A stretch of DNA of 64,000 nt, taken from Aestuariivivens insulae. Lineage in GTDB: Bacteria; Bacteroidota; Bacteroidia; Flavobacteriales; Flavobacteriaceae. The position numbers and the translations under genes were made by a program. The stretch lies in contig NZ_JAKMCS010000015.1 in the NCBI RefSeq assembly GCF_022662195.1, forward strand, positions 1 to 64,000, written 5' to 3'. The notes below the pieces were generated by a model. It was not told the origin of the DNA and made no database searches. It saw only the letters and a program-made list of their open reading frames with translations. Shown piece after piece: positions 42,748 through 52,543 of the stretch; within the stretch, counting starts at the first letter, position 1, and each line of letters begins with the position of its first letter.

Positions 42748-44403
42748 TTAATCGTTTTGAATTAAACTTGGTTGCAATATTATTTGCTGTTCCGGAATAA
42801 ATTCGATTACTCGAGGATGTGTAGCCGGTATCTCTAAAAATGGGTTAGCACCCGATAAGTGTCTACCCGGGTAGCGACGATTCATAGTCCGTCCATTTCT
42901 ATAAACATCATATCGTCTGTGCCCCTCATAGGCCAATTCCAACCTACGCTCTTGTAAAACAACGTCCAATACACTCATGCCACTAGGTAAATTAGCTAGT
43001 GTATATTCAGGAACCCCTGCTCGAGCCCTAAGTATATTTATAGCATCCAATGCTGGTTGATCTTGCCCTCTTTTAGCTAAAGACTCTGCTTTGTTTAGAT
43101 ACATTTCCGCCAAACGTGAAACCATAGGCGACCACATGTGTAAATCGTCTTCCTGTAAAGAACATTTTAAGATATAAAACTTGGGGTGGCCATTTCGCTT
43201 TTCCATATCAAAATCATAGATAACATCTTGGCGACCGTTTGGCCCATCAAAATAATAAACGGTTTTACCATTTACGTCTTCTGATTCTAAAGTGTAATTA
43301 TTACCATCATAATCAAAGGTAATTGTACCTCCATTATCTGTTGTTCTTGCAAACTGATAGGCATAATTAGAATCTACCCAATATACTGCTGGTATTTTAC
43401 CACCATTTCCATCATCTAAATATTGTGGATCTATAAATGCACCACGCGCATCACCTGGATTTTGATTTATTAAATCTAAATAGGTTCTAGACGCGTACAT
43501 TTCTCCCCATCCAGATCCTTCAACATTAGCATAAAAAGACCCAATAGTATACCAATCATCCCACTGCCCTAGCAAATCTGAATCACTACTTAACGTAACC
43601 GCAAAAATTGCCTCTTCATTATTACTAGGAATAAGCGTATTCATTACCTTAAAATCGCTATTAGCCAATAAACTATATTGACCTGAGTTAATAACCTTAT
43701 TGGCATATTCTTCAGCTTTTTCATTGTTCTCCATATACAAGTACACCCTTGACAATAAGGCTTGAGCTGCCTCTTTAGATGCATAGGAAGCACCTTGGTT
43801 TATGGTCATTAAACTTTCTGCCTTTAATAAATCACTAATAACCTGATCGTAAACTTCTTGTACTGTGTGCCTATCTGGAGTATCCTCCACATCTGAAGTT
43901 AACTTAAGTGGGATTGATAAATTTCCTCCACCTTGATTATATGGTCTACCAAACACATTTCCCATTTGAAAAAACACTAAGCCTCTCAAATAATAGTTTT
44001 CCCCTAGTTGGTTATCGGTCTCCACAGACTCTCCTTCTGCAACTTGCTCTATAACGGTATTTGCTCCTACAATAATTTTATAGGAGTTTCTCCAAAACCT
44101 AGCTACTCTACTATTGGTAGGAATGGCTTGGTAATTATACAGGAAAAACAAATGATCTGTTGTACCTCCACTAAGGGTCACATTGTCCCCTGAATATTCT
44201 GAAATTCTATGCAAATCATCAACCCATCCATCATAGCCAACATCACCTTTTAAAGCAGAGTAATTACCAACGGTAATAGCGCGAACAGAACCTGGATCAC
44301 TAAACAAATCATCTATTGCTATTTCATCGTATGGATTACGTTCTAACTCACATGACACTAATGAAAATGTCATCACTGAAAGCAGTATTATAAATCTTTT
44401 CAT
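42748..44403 (-). CDS. susD: SusD/RagB family nutrient-binding lipoprotein
   Basis: A 551-residue outer-membrane lipoprotein (lipobox SLVSC, Cys18) with the SusD/RagB layout: TPR-like helices (NYYLRGLVFFQMGNVFG, AAQALLSRVYLYMENNEKAEEYA) and the C-terminal hallmark ERRLELAYEGHRRYDVYR. It forms a lid over the SusC-type transporter encoded 25 nt upstream. Substrate specificity cannot be read; no glycosidase neighbours help. Confidence 0.92.
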   Translation of the reverse strand: MKRFIILLSVMTFSLVSCELERNPYDEIAIDDLFSDPGSVRAITVGNYSALKGDVGYDGWVDDLHRISEYSGDNVTLSGGTTDHLFFLYNYQAIPTNSRVARFWRNSYKIIVGANTVIEQVAEGESVETDNQLGENYYLRGLVFFQMGNVFGRPYNQGGGNLSIPLKLTSDVEDTPDRHTVQEVYDQVISDLLKAESLMTINQGASYASKEAAQALLSRVYLYMENNEKAEEYANKVINSGQYSLLANSDFKVMNTLIPSNNEEAIFAVTLSSDSDLLGQWDDWYTIGSFYANVEGSGWGEMYASRTYLDLINQNPGDARGAFIDPQYLDDGNGGKIPAVYWVDSNYAYQFARTTDNGGTITFDYDGNNYTLESEDVNGKTVYYFDGPNGRQDVIYDFDMEKRNGHPKFYILKCSLQEDDLHMWSPMVSRLAEMYLNKAESLAKRGQDQPALDAINILRARAGVPEYTLANLPSGMSVLDVVLQERRLELAYEGHRRYDVYRNGRTMNRRYPGRHLSGANPFLEIPATHPRVIEFIPEQQIILQPSLIQND

Positions 44404-44428
44404 ACTTTATATTTTATAATTTTAATTA

Positions 44429-47400
44429 TTAAAATGAAACGTTTACCCCAAAAACATAACGTCTTGGTATTGGATATGTTAAACTAGGGCTACCAGACAA
44501 ACCTGGACCATCATTATCATTTGGGTTACCTGTTACCACGGGTGATACTCCAGAGTAGTTGGTTATGGTAAACAAATTATCTCCAGAAACATAAACATTG
44601 GCTTTAGATAATCCTATCTTTTGTAATACCTTTTGAGGAAGGTTATATGATAAGGTTATATTACGCATTCTTAAATAACTAGCATCTTCTAAATAGCGAG
44701 ACGAAGGTTTATTTGAATTTTGGTTACCCCCATCAACAGCACGTGGATGAGTAGCCATATCTCCTGGGTTTTCCCATCTACTCCAACTATCGGCCAACAC
44801 TTGTTGGTTAAACGTTGAATAGAATCCATCTGAATCAAATAACTCCCTAGAAGCGTTGTATAAATAACTGCCACTTGAAAAATCGAAATTAACAGCTAAT
44901 GATAATCCTTTATAATTCCAACTGGAATTAAAGCCTCCAATAAAATCTGGTGTTGAAGATTTATCTAAAATCTGTACTGTGGCTTCGTCGTACGAACTGG
45001 TATAAGACACCTCACCTGTATTAGTATCTACTTTTTCCCATAAAGGATCACCATTAGCAGGGTGTACACCCGCCCATTTACGCATATACCATGTATCTTG
45101 ATCCATTCCTACTTTCCAAATCTTATTACCTCGTGGCAACTCATCTCCTTCAAATAGTCCAGCAACTTTATTTTTGTTAGCTCCGATATTGACACCTACG
45201 TTCCAATTAAAAGATTCATTTTGTACGATATCAGCAGATAAAACGGCTTCAACCCCTTTGTTGGTTATTCCTCCTACATTACGCCATTGATGGCTAAAGG
45301 CTTGTGAATCTCTTAAAGGAACTCTCCAAACTAAATCTTTTGTATCCTTATTATAATAATCTAAAGAAATATCTATTCTATCAAAAAGCTTAGCATCTAT
45401 TCCTATGTTGGTTTCACTAGATTTTTCCCAGCCCAAGTCAAGATTTGGGAACTGCCTTGCTTGAACCCCAGGTTCTCCTATATATTGAGGCCCCAATCTA
45501 AAAGTGCCCTGGTAAGGGTATAAACCAGCGGTTAAATTACCCACTTCGCCTTGACTAACTCTTAATTTAAGTTCATTAACTATGTTACTCTTAAAAAAGT
45601 CTTCTTTATGAATTAACCAACTGGCTCCAACAGAATAAAAATTCCCGTATTCTTTGTCACCAGCAAATCTTGATGACCCATCCCTACGGATAGACGCTTT
45701 TAAAAAATAACGGTCTTTATAGTCATATTCTGCATATAAGAAGAAAGCTTGAAAGGCATAATCATTTTTTAACCCAGAAAAATTACCTGGTTCAGTAGCA
45801 TTGTTCAATATTTCCGAACCTGCAGTGATATTATTAGCAGATACCCCAAAAGATTCATAAGCGTAATCCCTAAATTCATAGCCGCCCATTAACTTAATAC
45901 TGTGGTCGTTAAAAGAGTTAGAGTACGTTAACGATTGTAATGTATATCGGGTTAATCTGTTGGCTGTGTAATCTGATATACTTCCGCCATTAGATTGCCC
46001 TGAATTTGACCTTGGGTCTGTATAATCTTTAGATAAGTATCTATAAAGTGTAAAATTATTTGCTGAATTAAATTTAAGATTTGGAATGATTTTGTATTCA
46101 AAATCAAAATTACCACTCATATTAAATGTATTGTTGGACGAGTAGTTCCATTGCTGATCGTATAGGTAGTTTCTTGAATCCCTTCCTAACCAATCCTGAG
46201 ATTCCTGTGCATGAACCGGCATTCCATCTGCATCATACGGTAAATCCCAAGGTAAGTTTAAGTACAGTTCATATAAAGGAGCTTGTGCTATTCTATCCCT
46301 ATCGTCAAAACTAAACGACACTTTAGGCATTATTTTTAAGCGCTCAGAGATATTATAGTCTAAATTCATTCTAAACGTATAACGATCCAATTCATTTCCT
46401 CGCAATGTACCAGTCTCATTATAAATACCTCCATTTATAAATAAGTTCAGTTTTTCAGTCCCCGAAGTGAATGTAACATTGGTTTCTTTTACAATACCTG
46501 TTTGCGAACCTAATTCTAACCAATCTGTATCTCGACTCAATAAATCTTCTGAAAACCAAGGATTCGAATTTCCAAATTGGGTGTGGTAATCGTACAATTG
46601 CTGAGAATTCATTACCTCAAAACCACCTGTATTAAGTTCGTTCATTGCAATCTTTGAACTAATAGTAATTTCCGATTTTCCTAATGAACCTCGTTTTGTA
46701 GTAACTATTACAACTCCATTAGCTCCTGAAGAACCATATAAACTTGTTGCCGAAGCATCTTTTAATACAGAAATAGAAGCCACATCATTAGGGTTTATTA
46801 TTGGTGTATCATGCTGTATAACACCATCTACAACCCATAAAGGAGCATTAGAGCCATTAAAAGTTGATTTACCTCGTATTAAAATACTAGGTACAGAACC
46901 AGGCTCTCCACTAGCAGGTGTAATTTGTACCCCTGCCGCTTTACCTTGTAGCATTGAAGACACATCGGGTGTTGTAATATCTTTTAACTCATCAGACTTA
47001 ATACTTACAACAGATGATGTTATAGCCTCTTTCTTTTGTGTACCGTAAGCAACAACTAATATTTCTTCTAATGAATCTACATCTTCCAATAAGGTCACAT
47101 TAATAACGGTTTGTCCATTTACTGGAAGCTCCTGGGTTTTATAGCCTACATAAGAATATACCAAAACCTCATTTTCATTGACTTTAATCTTGTAATTACC
47201 ATCAAAATCTGAAGTTACCCCCCTAGACGTCCCCTTTACTGTAATGGTAGCTCCTGCTAATGGCATTCCAGTATTATCTATTATTTGTCCAGTAACCTCA
47301 AGCTCCTGAACTTTTGGTGCTTGTACTGTAGTGTTTAATACCAAATCGGCTTTTTTCTTTTTCTTCAAAACAATTTGTGTTCCTCTTACTTTAAACGAGG

Positions 47401-47710
47401 TTTGCGTATTGCCAAAAAGGTTTTCCAAAAAATCGGCTATATCGGTTTCTTTTGCATTTACAGTAACCTTTCGTTTTAAATTAACAAACTTGGTATTGTA
47501 TACAAATCTATATTCGGTGGTAGACTCAATTTTACTTATAACATTTGCGACAGTCATGTCCTCTACATCCAATGAAATTGTCTGAGAGTAACTATCATTA
47601 GCAAACATGCTGAAAAAAGAAGCAAAGACCAATAGTAAAGTTAATTTCATTTTTAAATCGAGTTTAATAAAAGGAAGGCGCCTCCCTTTTTTCTCATGGA
47701 GTTTTTTCAT
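44429..47710 (-). CDS. susC: SusC/RagA TonB-dependent transporter with STN signalling domain
   Basis: A 1093-residue outer-membrane transporter. After a long basic N-terminus comes the signal peptide (ending near DSYSQ). Residues about 47-115 are a secretin/TonB short N-terminal (STN) domain, which marks transducers that signal to FecR anti-sigma factors. A carboxypeptidase-regulatory-like domain (GQIIDNTGMPLAGATITVKGT), the plug (LQGKAAGVQIT ... SILIRG) and a beta barrel ending in GVNVSF follow. The FecR and sigma genes upstream complete the circuit. The leader holds a strong plus-strand terminator. Confidence 0.93.
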   Translation of the reverse strand: MKKLHEKKGRRLPFIKLDLKMKLTLLLVFASFFSMFANDSYSQTISLDVEDMTVANVISKIESTTEYRFVYNTKFVNLKRKVTVNAKETDIADFLENLFGNTQTSFKVRGTQIVLKKKKKADLVLNTTVQAPKVQELEVTGQIIDNTGMPLAGATITVKGTSRGVTSDFDGNYKIKVNENEVLVYSYVGYKTQELPVNGQTVINVTLLEDVDSLEEILVVAYGTQKKEAITSSVVSIKSDELKDITTPDVSSMLQGKAAGVQITPASGEPGSVPSILIRGKSTFNGSNAPLWVVDGVIQHDTPIINPNDVASISVLKDASATSLYGSSGANGVVIVTTKRGSLGKSEITISSKIAMNELNTGGFEVMNSQQLYDYHTQFGNSNPWFSEDLLSRDTDWLELGSQTGIVKETNVTFTSGTEKLNLFINGGIYNETGTLRGNELDRYTFRMNLDYNISERLKIMPKVSFSFDDRDRIAQAPLYELYLNLPWDLPYDADGMPVHAQESQDWLGRDSRNYLYDQQWNYSSNNTFNMSGNFDFEYKIIPNLKFNSANNFTLYRYLSKDYTDPRSNSGQSNGGSISDYTANRLTRYTLQSLTYSNSFNDHSIKLMGGYEFRDYAYESFGVSANNITAGSEILNNATEPGNFSGLKNDYAFQAFFLYAEYDYKDRYFLKASIRRDGSSRFAGDKEYGNFYSVGASWLIHKEDFFKSNIVNELKLRVSQGEVGNLTAGLYPYQGTFRLGPQYIGEPGVQARQFPNLDLGWEKSSETNIGIDAKLFDRIDISLDYYNKDTKDLVWRVPLRDSQAFSHQWRNVGGITNKGVEAVLSADIVQNESFNWNVGVNIGANKNKVAGLFEGDELPRGNKIWKVGMDQDTWYMRKWAGVHPANGDPLWEKVDTNTGEVSYTSSYDEATVQILDKSSTPDFIGGFNSSWNYKGLSLAVNFDFSSGSYLYNASRELFDSDGFYSTFNQQVLADSWSRWENPGDMATHPRAVDGGNQNSNKPSSRYLEDASYLRMRNITLSYNLPQKVLQKIGLSKANVYVSGDNLFTITNYSGVSPVVTGNPNDNDGPGLSGSPSLTYPIPRRYVFGVNVSF

Positions 47711-47768
47711 ACTTTTAAGGTGTTAAATAGTGAATACTAAATTTTTGTTGGTATTTCACTCAAACTCT

Positions 47769-47800
47769 CGGGAAATGTGGCATCATTTCCCGTTTTTTTT
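47769..47800 (+). terminator. Strong plus-strand terminator in the susC leader
   Basis: CGGGAAATG-6 nt-CATTTCCCG is a perfect 9-bp stem followed by eight T residues. It works only on the plus strand, opposite to susC, and no plus-strand gene precedes it. That points to an antisense RNA starting within the susC 5' region. Confidence 0.75.
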
Positions 47801-47888
47801 ATCGGTGTTTGAAAGTGAATTTTGTTGATTTGATTTTAGCGTTGTTTTATCTCATAGATTATGGTTTTATTTTGGTTAAAGTATATTG

Positions 47889-49037
47889 TTAGTTAATAAA
47901 TATGGTATTCCCTTTAATGTTATATTCCAGATCGTAACTGTCGCTAAAATAACTTAGCACATTCTCCAAGGGCTCTTCATTAAAATTCGCATAAAAGATT
48001 TCATCATTCAATTCCCTATCGGTTATGATGATATTTACATTATAATAGCGCTCTAGTTTTTTGGTGATATTTTTGAACGGCATGTTCCTAAACATTAAAC
48101 CGCCTTGCATCCACGCCGTATAAAGATCTGTATCAACCGCTTCGGTTGTAATTTTATACAGTCCCTTATCAAACGACCCTTTGGTCCCTGGCGTTATTGT
48201 TGTATTTTCCTTTAGCGATTCTTCATCTGTGTACAAGCCCACCGAGCCTTCTACCAAAACCACATCGGTAGCTGCATCTTCAGGATAAGCTGTTACATTA
48301 AACTCTGTACCAAATACCTGTATGTTTAAGTTATCGGCATGCACAATAAATGGGTGGTCTATATCCTTAGACACATCAAAATAAGCTTCCCCATCAAGGA
48401 ATACCTGTCTTGTTTTTTCTCCTTTTATAAACTTAACGGGGTATTTTAAAGACGTACCCGCATTTAAATGCACATTCGTTCCGTCTGATAGCTTTACTTC
48501 AAAACGTTTACCATAAGGCACGGTTAATGTGTTATAAACCAACTTGTCCTCTGTGATATTATTACTATAGGTTAACTGATTTCCTTTTTGCTGACCTATT
48601 ACTGTCCCTTCTTTATCAACAATTTGAGTAGAGCCATCTTCTTTAATCACTTCTATATTACCATTATCCAACTGGAGTGTTATGCTTTCCTCTGGTATAA
48701 TGGGTTCTTGTTTTGCCGTAAAGTAACCTTTTTGGTACATAAAGCCCGTTCCTAAAAGCACAATAACAATAGCAGCATATTTCAATACATGCTTTACTTT
48801 ACGCAATCGGTACACGCGTTTATCTTTATTAATGTATTCTAGCAATCTCTTATTGGAAAGTTCTTCATTAAAGGTTTGAATATTAAAGTCTATAGCATAA
48901 TTAACTTCAACATAATTCTTAAACTCCTCTACATGATCAGGATTCTCTAGCCATGCTTCCAATGTTTCCATATCTGAAAATGAAGCCTGTTTGGTAAAGT
49001 ATTTTATTATTATTTTTTGGATTTTTGGTGATATCAT
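47889..49037 (-). CDS. FecR-type anti-sigma factor
   Basis: The 382-residue inner-membrane protein has a cytoplasmic N-terminal helix bundle, one membrane helix (YAAIVIVLLGTGFMYQKG), a periplasmic FecR domain (VPYGKRFEVKLSDGTNVHLNAGTSLKYP) and a C-terminal DUF4974 domain (FKNITKKLERYYNVNI) that contacts the transporter's STN domain. It holds the ECF sigma factor until substrate uptake is sensed. The sigma gene is divergent from it rather than directly upstream on the same strand. Confidence 0.9.
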   Translation of the reverse strand: MISPKIQKIIIKYFTKQASFSDMETLEAWLENPDHVEEFKNYVEVNYAIDFNIQTFNEELSNKRLLEYINKDKRVYRLRKVKHVLKYAAIVIVLLGTGFMYQKGYFTAKQEPIIPEESITLQLDNGNIEVIKEDGSTQIVDKEGTVIGQQKGNQLTYSNNITEDKLVYNTLTVPYGKRFEVKLSDGTNVHLNAGTSLKYPVKFIKGEKTRQVFLDGEAYFDVSKDIDHPFIVHADNLNIQVFGTEFNVTAYPEDAATDVVLVEGSVGLYTDEESLKENTTITPGTKGSFDKGLYKITTEAVDTDLYTAWMQGGLMFRNMPFKNITKKLERYYNVNIIITDRELNDEIFYANFNEEPLENVLSYFSDSYDLEYNIKGNTIFIN

Positions 49038-49154
49038 TTCTTTTAATCTATAGTACTACAACGTTATAATTTTACATAACCCTAACTTTTATCATAACTT
49101 TTTTTTTATTTTCGCTTCGTTTGATATTAAATCATTATCATTTCGTTAAAAAAT

Positions 49155-49748
49155 ATGAGATTTTCTTTCACAGATGACATTGCCCTTATTAAGTCCTTAA
49201 AAAAAGGAGACCCTGAGGCTTATACCTTTCTGGTGAAGAATTATCATCATAAACTTTGTGTTTATGCATACAGCCTTACAAGCGATAATGACCAGTCTGA
49301 AGATATCGTCCAAAACGTTTTTGTTAAAATTTGGAGAAAGCGCAGCAAGTTAAAAGATGACTTTTCGGTTAAAAGTTATTTATATAAAATGATATATAAC
49401 GAATTTATTGATCAATACCGAAAGCAAAAAATAACCTTGGTTCTGGAAAAGAAACATATAGATGCCTTAAGTTCTATTGTTGAAGAAAAAGACGAAAAAT
49501 CATTGGAACGCCTCATCGCTATTGTTAAGCAAGAAATAGAAAATCTGCCACCAAAATGTAAAAAAACATTTTTATTAAGTAAAGAAGAAGGTCTCTCCAA
49601 TATAGAGATTTCAGAATACTTGGATGTATCCATTAAAACTGTTGAAGCTCATATTAGTAAAGCATTTGCATTGCTTCGTAAAGCAGTAGGCCATAAAATA
49701 AACGGCGTGCTATTTTTATTGTTTGATAGACATATAAAAACTGAATAG
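49155..49748 (+). CDS. ECF-type RNA polymerase sigma factor
   Basis: A 197-residue sigma-70 factor with region 2 (DDQSEDIVQNVFVKIWRKR-like, then SYLYKMIYNEFIDQYRK) and region 4 (LPPKCKKTFLLSKEEGLSNIEISEYLDVSIKTVEAHI). It belongs to the Bacteroidota group that serves FecR/SusC systems. Divergent from fecR across 117 bp, it presumably drives expression of the SusCD locus. Confidence 0.9.
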   Translation: MRFSFTDDIALIKSLKKGDPEAYTFLVKNYHHKLCVYAYSLTSDNDQSEDIVQNVFVKIWRKRSKLKDDFSVKSYLYKMIYNEFIDQYRKQKITLVLEKKHIDALSSIVEEKDEKSLERLIAIVKQEIENLPPKCKKTFLLSKEEGLSNIEISEYLDVSIKTVEAHISKAFALLRKAVGHKINGVLFLLFDRHIKTE

Positions 49749-49764
49749 ATTTAATAACTAGCGC

Positions 49765-50781
49765 TTAGCTCCTCAATCCTTCGTCCAGTTTTTTTTGTAT
49801 ATCCCTTGTTATTTCAATCTCTTGTAATTGGGTTTTGATAAAATCCAAAGCACGGTGCTCATTATAATAAATGTTCTTTTTATCAATAAAACCTACATGC
49901 CCTCCATGCTTAGGCATTTCCAAATATAAGTTAGGATTTTCTTTGGCCGCTTTTACCGGATAGCACTCTGGAGATAAAAACGAATCGTTTAAGGCATTTA
50001 TTACCAAGGTTGGTGTTGTTATATCATGCAAATACTGCAAACTACTGGCCTTTTCATAGTAGTCCCTTGCATTTTTAAAGCCGTGTGCTTTTGCTGTATA
50101 CACTTCATCAAAATCAATTAGTGTCTTTATGGAATATATGTCATTTTCACTCAAAACATCCTTAAATCGTTGCTGCTTTTTCTTTAACCTATTTACTAGG
50201 TGTCTCTTAAACCTATCGTGATACAACCTATTTTTTGTACGAAGTAATTCCTTGGCCGATCCATAAAGATAGCAGGGTGCCGATACCGCTATTGCTGCTT
50301 TAACCTGGAAAGGCACTTCGTTCCGTTCTCCTAAATATTTTAGAACCATATTACCCCCTAGGCTAATACCCTTTATATATACTTCTTCATATTCCTTCTC
50401 ATTTACAACATGTTCTACAACTGCTTTTAAGTCGTCGGTAGCACCAGAGTGGTAACTGTAATATTTTAAATTATCATAGCCACTACAGCCTCTAAAGTTC
50501 ACACAAACGGCATCTATACCATTATCATTAAAAAGCTTAGCTGCCCCTGTTACATAGGGACGCTGACCGTGGCCTTCAAGCCCATGCAATAAAATAATAA
50601 GTTTGTTGTTTTTCTCCTTTGAAAAACTCCAGTCCAAATCCAAAAAATCCCCATCACTTAAAGTAATGCGTTCACGTTCTTGGTTTAACGAAATGCGTCT
50701 TACCAATCCTGAATAAACGGTAGCTATAAATCCGTTTTTAAAATAAAATGGAGGTTTGTAGGTAGGTTCTACTATGGGCAT
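49765..50781 (-). CDS. Alpha/beta hydrolase, YheT-like
   Basis: A 338-residue cytosolic hydrolase. The oxyanion region LLHGLEGHGQRPYV, nucleophile elbow IKGISLGGNMVLKY (Ser in G-x-S-x-G-G), an Asp in NALNDSFLSPE and the terminal His in HGGHVGFI complete the triad. This pattern is that of the YheT/EMB8-like family of uncertain substrate. It is 4 nt downstream of the adenine deaminase gene. Confidence 0.82.
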   Translation of the reverse strand: MPIVEPTYKPPFYFKNGFIATVYSGLVRRISLNQERERITLSDGDFLDLDWSFSKEKNNKLIILLHGLEGHGQRPYVTGAAKLFNDNGIDAVCVNFRGCSGYDNLKYYSYHSGATDDLKAVVEHVVNEKEYEEVYIKGISLGGNMVLKYLGERNEVPFQVKAAIAVSAPCYLYGSAKELLRTKNRLYHDRFKRHLVNRLKKKQQRFKDVLSENDIYSIKTLIDFDEVYTAKAHGFKNARDYYEKASSLQYLHDITTPTLVINALNDSFLSPECYPVKAAKENPNLYLEMPKHGGHVGFIDKKNIYYNEHRALDFIKTQLQEIEITRDIQKKLDEGLRS

Positions 50782-50784
50782 AAA

Positions 50785-52407
50785 CTAATTAATTTCTAAG
50801 GTTGTGAATTCAAAAGTATTTCCGTTGAACAATCCTTTATCGCTTAATTTCAACGCAGGAATAACCAGCAATGCCATAAAGGACAAGGTCATATATGGTG
50901 CGATTAACATAGATCCCAATCGCTTAGCCATGGCATCTAATTTGGCATATTGCTGTCCAATGGTATCTCCATCTTTATCACTCATGATTCCAGCAACAGG
51001 TAGTGGCATTATATGACTTTCTGTATCAGATATGGCGCAAATACCTCCTTTATGTTCTATGATTAAGTTAACGGCTTTACAAATAGCCTCGTCTGAAACT
51101 CCAACAGCAATAATATTATGGGAATCGTGTCCCACTGAAGAGGCTATAGCGCCTTCCTGCAATCCAAAATTCTTAATAAACGCTAAAGCAGGTTTTTGAT
51201 TTTTATAGCGGTTTACCACAGCCATCTTTAAAATATCTGTTTTTGTATTTGATACTAAATTACCACCTTCTAGAGTTGCATTGCCAATTATTTCATTGGT
51301 GACCAATTGCCCTTCCAAGGCCTCGATAACCCTAATTTGCCTAGCGGAAGATTCTACTTTAAAATCTAAAACCTCTTTCTTATTACAATTAAAATTATTG
51401 GGAATGGCTATTTTTACTGACTCTATTAAAGACTTTCCTTGGTTAAAAACCAACTCACCATTAACATAGGTTTGTAGCGTCTTAAACGTCTTAAGATCCT
51501 CAACAACAATGCAATCGGCTGCATCACCTTCGTTTAACAACCCCACTTCCAAATTATAATGCTTAACCGGATTGATACAAGCCACCTGCAAGACTTTAAA
51601 AAGATCAATCCCTTTAGCGATTGCCCTGGCACATAGCTGATTGATATGCCCAAGCATTAAATCGTCTGGATGCTTATCGTCACTACAAAACATCATGTTT
51701 TCGAAATGATCAGGCAACAACTCGATAAGGGCTTCAAAGTTTTTGGCTGCACTCCCCTCCCGAATTAAAATCTTCATGCCTTTTTGTAGCTTTTCCAAGG
51801 CTTCATCATAAGTAAAGCATTCATGATCTGTGGAAATCCCACTGCTGATATATTTGGAAATCGCATCTCCTCTTAAACCGGGTGCATGGCCATCTATGGG
51901 TTTTCCATTCTGTTTTGCCCAGGCCAGTTTCTTTAGGACTTCTTCATCATTAAGCAACACCCCGGGATAGTTCATCATTTCTGCCAAATACTTAATATCT
52001 GGATTTTCTAAAAGCTTTTTTATGCCATCTGAATCTATTACCGCTCCAGCCGATTCAAACGCTGTTGCCGGCACACAGGACGGCGCCCCAAAATTAAATT
52101 TGAAAGGCACTTGCTTGCCATTTTCAATCATAAACTCAACACCCTTAACACCCAATACATTGGCAATTTCATGCGGATCGGAAACCGTAGCAACTGTACC
52201 ATGCTTAACCGCTAATCGAGCAAATTCGCTTGGCACCAACATAGAGCTTTCTATATGGATATGTGCATCAATAAAACCAGGAAGGATATAATGATTAACA
52301 TCATGGTCTTTGGCTTCAATAGCAGCAATACGTCCATTAGAGATCGTTATTTCTCCTTTAAAAATGCGTTGGTTTGGGATGTCTACTATTTGGCCTTGTA
52401 GTTTCAA
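50785..52407 (-). CDS. ade: Adenine deaminase
   Basis: A 540-residue metallo-dependent hydrolase converting adenine to hypoxanthine. [47 protein letters not shown] is broken up over residues about 40-88 and is characteristic of Ade; [12 protein letters not shown] and [14 protein letters not shown] follow. The start is TTG at 52407; no in-frame ATG or GTG precedes it before a stop. Confidence 0.92.
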   Translation of the reverse strand: MKLQGQIVDIPNQRIFKGEITISNGRIAAIEAKDHDVNHYILPGFIDAHIHIESSMLVPSEFARLAVKHGTVATVSDPHEIANVLGVKGVEFMIENGKQVPFKFNFGAPSCVPATAFESAGAVIDSDGIKKLLENPDIKYLAEMMNYPGVLLNDEEVLKKLAWAKQNGKPIDGHAPGLRGDAISKYISSGISTDHECFTYDEALEKLQKGMKILIREGSAAKNFEALIELLPDHFENMMFCSDDKHPDDLMLGHINQLCARAIAKGIDLFKVLQVACINPVKHYNLEVGLLNEGDAADCIVVEDLKTFKTLQTYVNGELVFNQGKSLIESVKIAIPNNFNCNKKEVLDFKVESSARQIRVIEALEGQLVTNEIIGNATLEGGNLVSNTKTDILKMAVVNRYKNQKPALAFIKNFGLQEGAIASSVGHDSHNIIAVGVSDEAICKAVNLIIEHKGGICAISDTESHIMPLPVAGIMSDKDGDTIGQQYAKLDAMAKRLGSMLIAPYMTLSFMALLVIPALKLSDKGLFNGNTFEFTTLEIN

Positions 52408-52492
52408 TTTATAAACTTATTTCAATATTTCTTTCAATATATTCTCGATTACTTATTAAGTGGCTTCATTTATATTTTAATTTTTATATGTG

Positions 52493-52541
52493 GATTCCTG
52501 CCTCCCCTTCGACAAGCTCAGGGTAATACGCAGGAATGACA
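52493..52541. repeat. Nested palindromic repeat between ade and tilS
   Basis: GATTCCTGC and GCAGGAAT form the outer arms, and CCCTTCGACAAGCTCAGGG forms an inner hairpin. The sequence ends GGAATGACAA. The inner motif is, from memory, a frequent dispersed repeat in flavobacterial genomes. It may terminate the tilS transcript. Confidence 0.5.
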
Positions 52542-52543
52542 AA

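Noticed and set aside
36326-49748. Classical polysaccharide utilisation locus for xylan
   Set aside because: The xylose operon is nearby, but no xylanase or other glycosidase is encoded and the locus is separated by the oxidoreductase operon, so no substrate is assigned.
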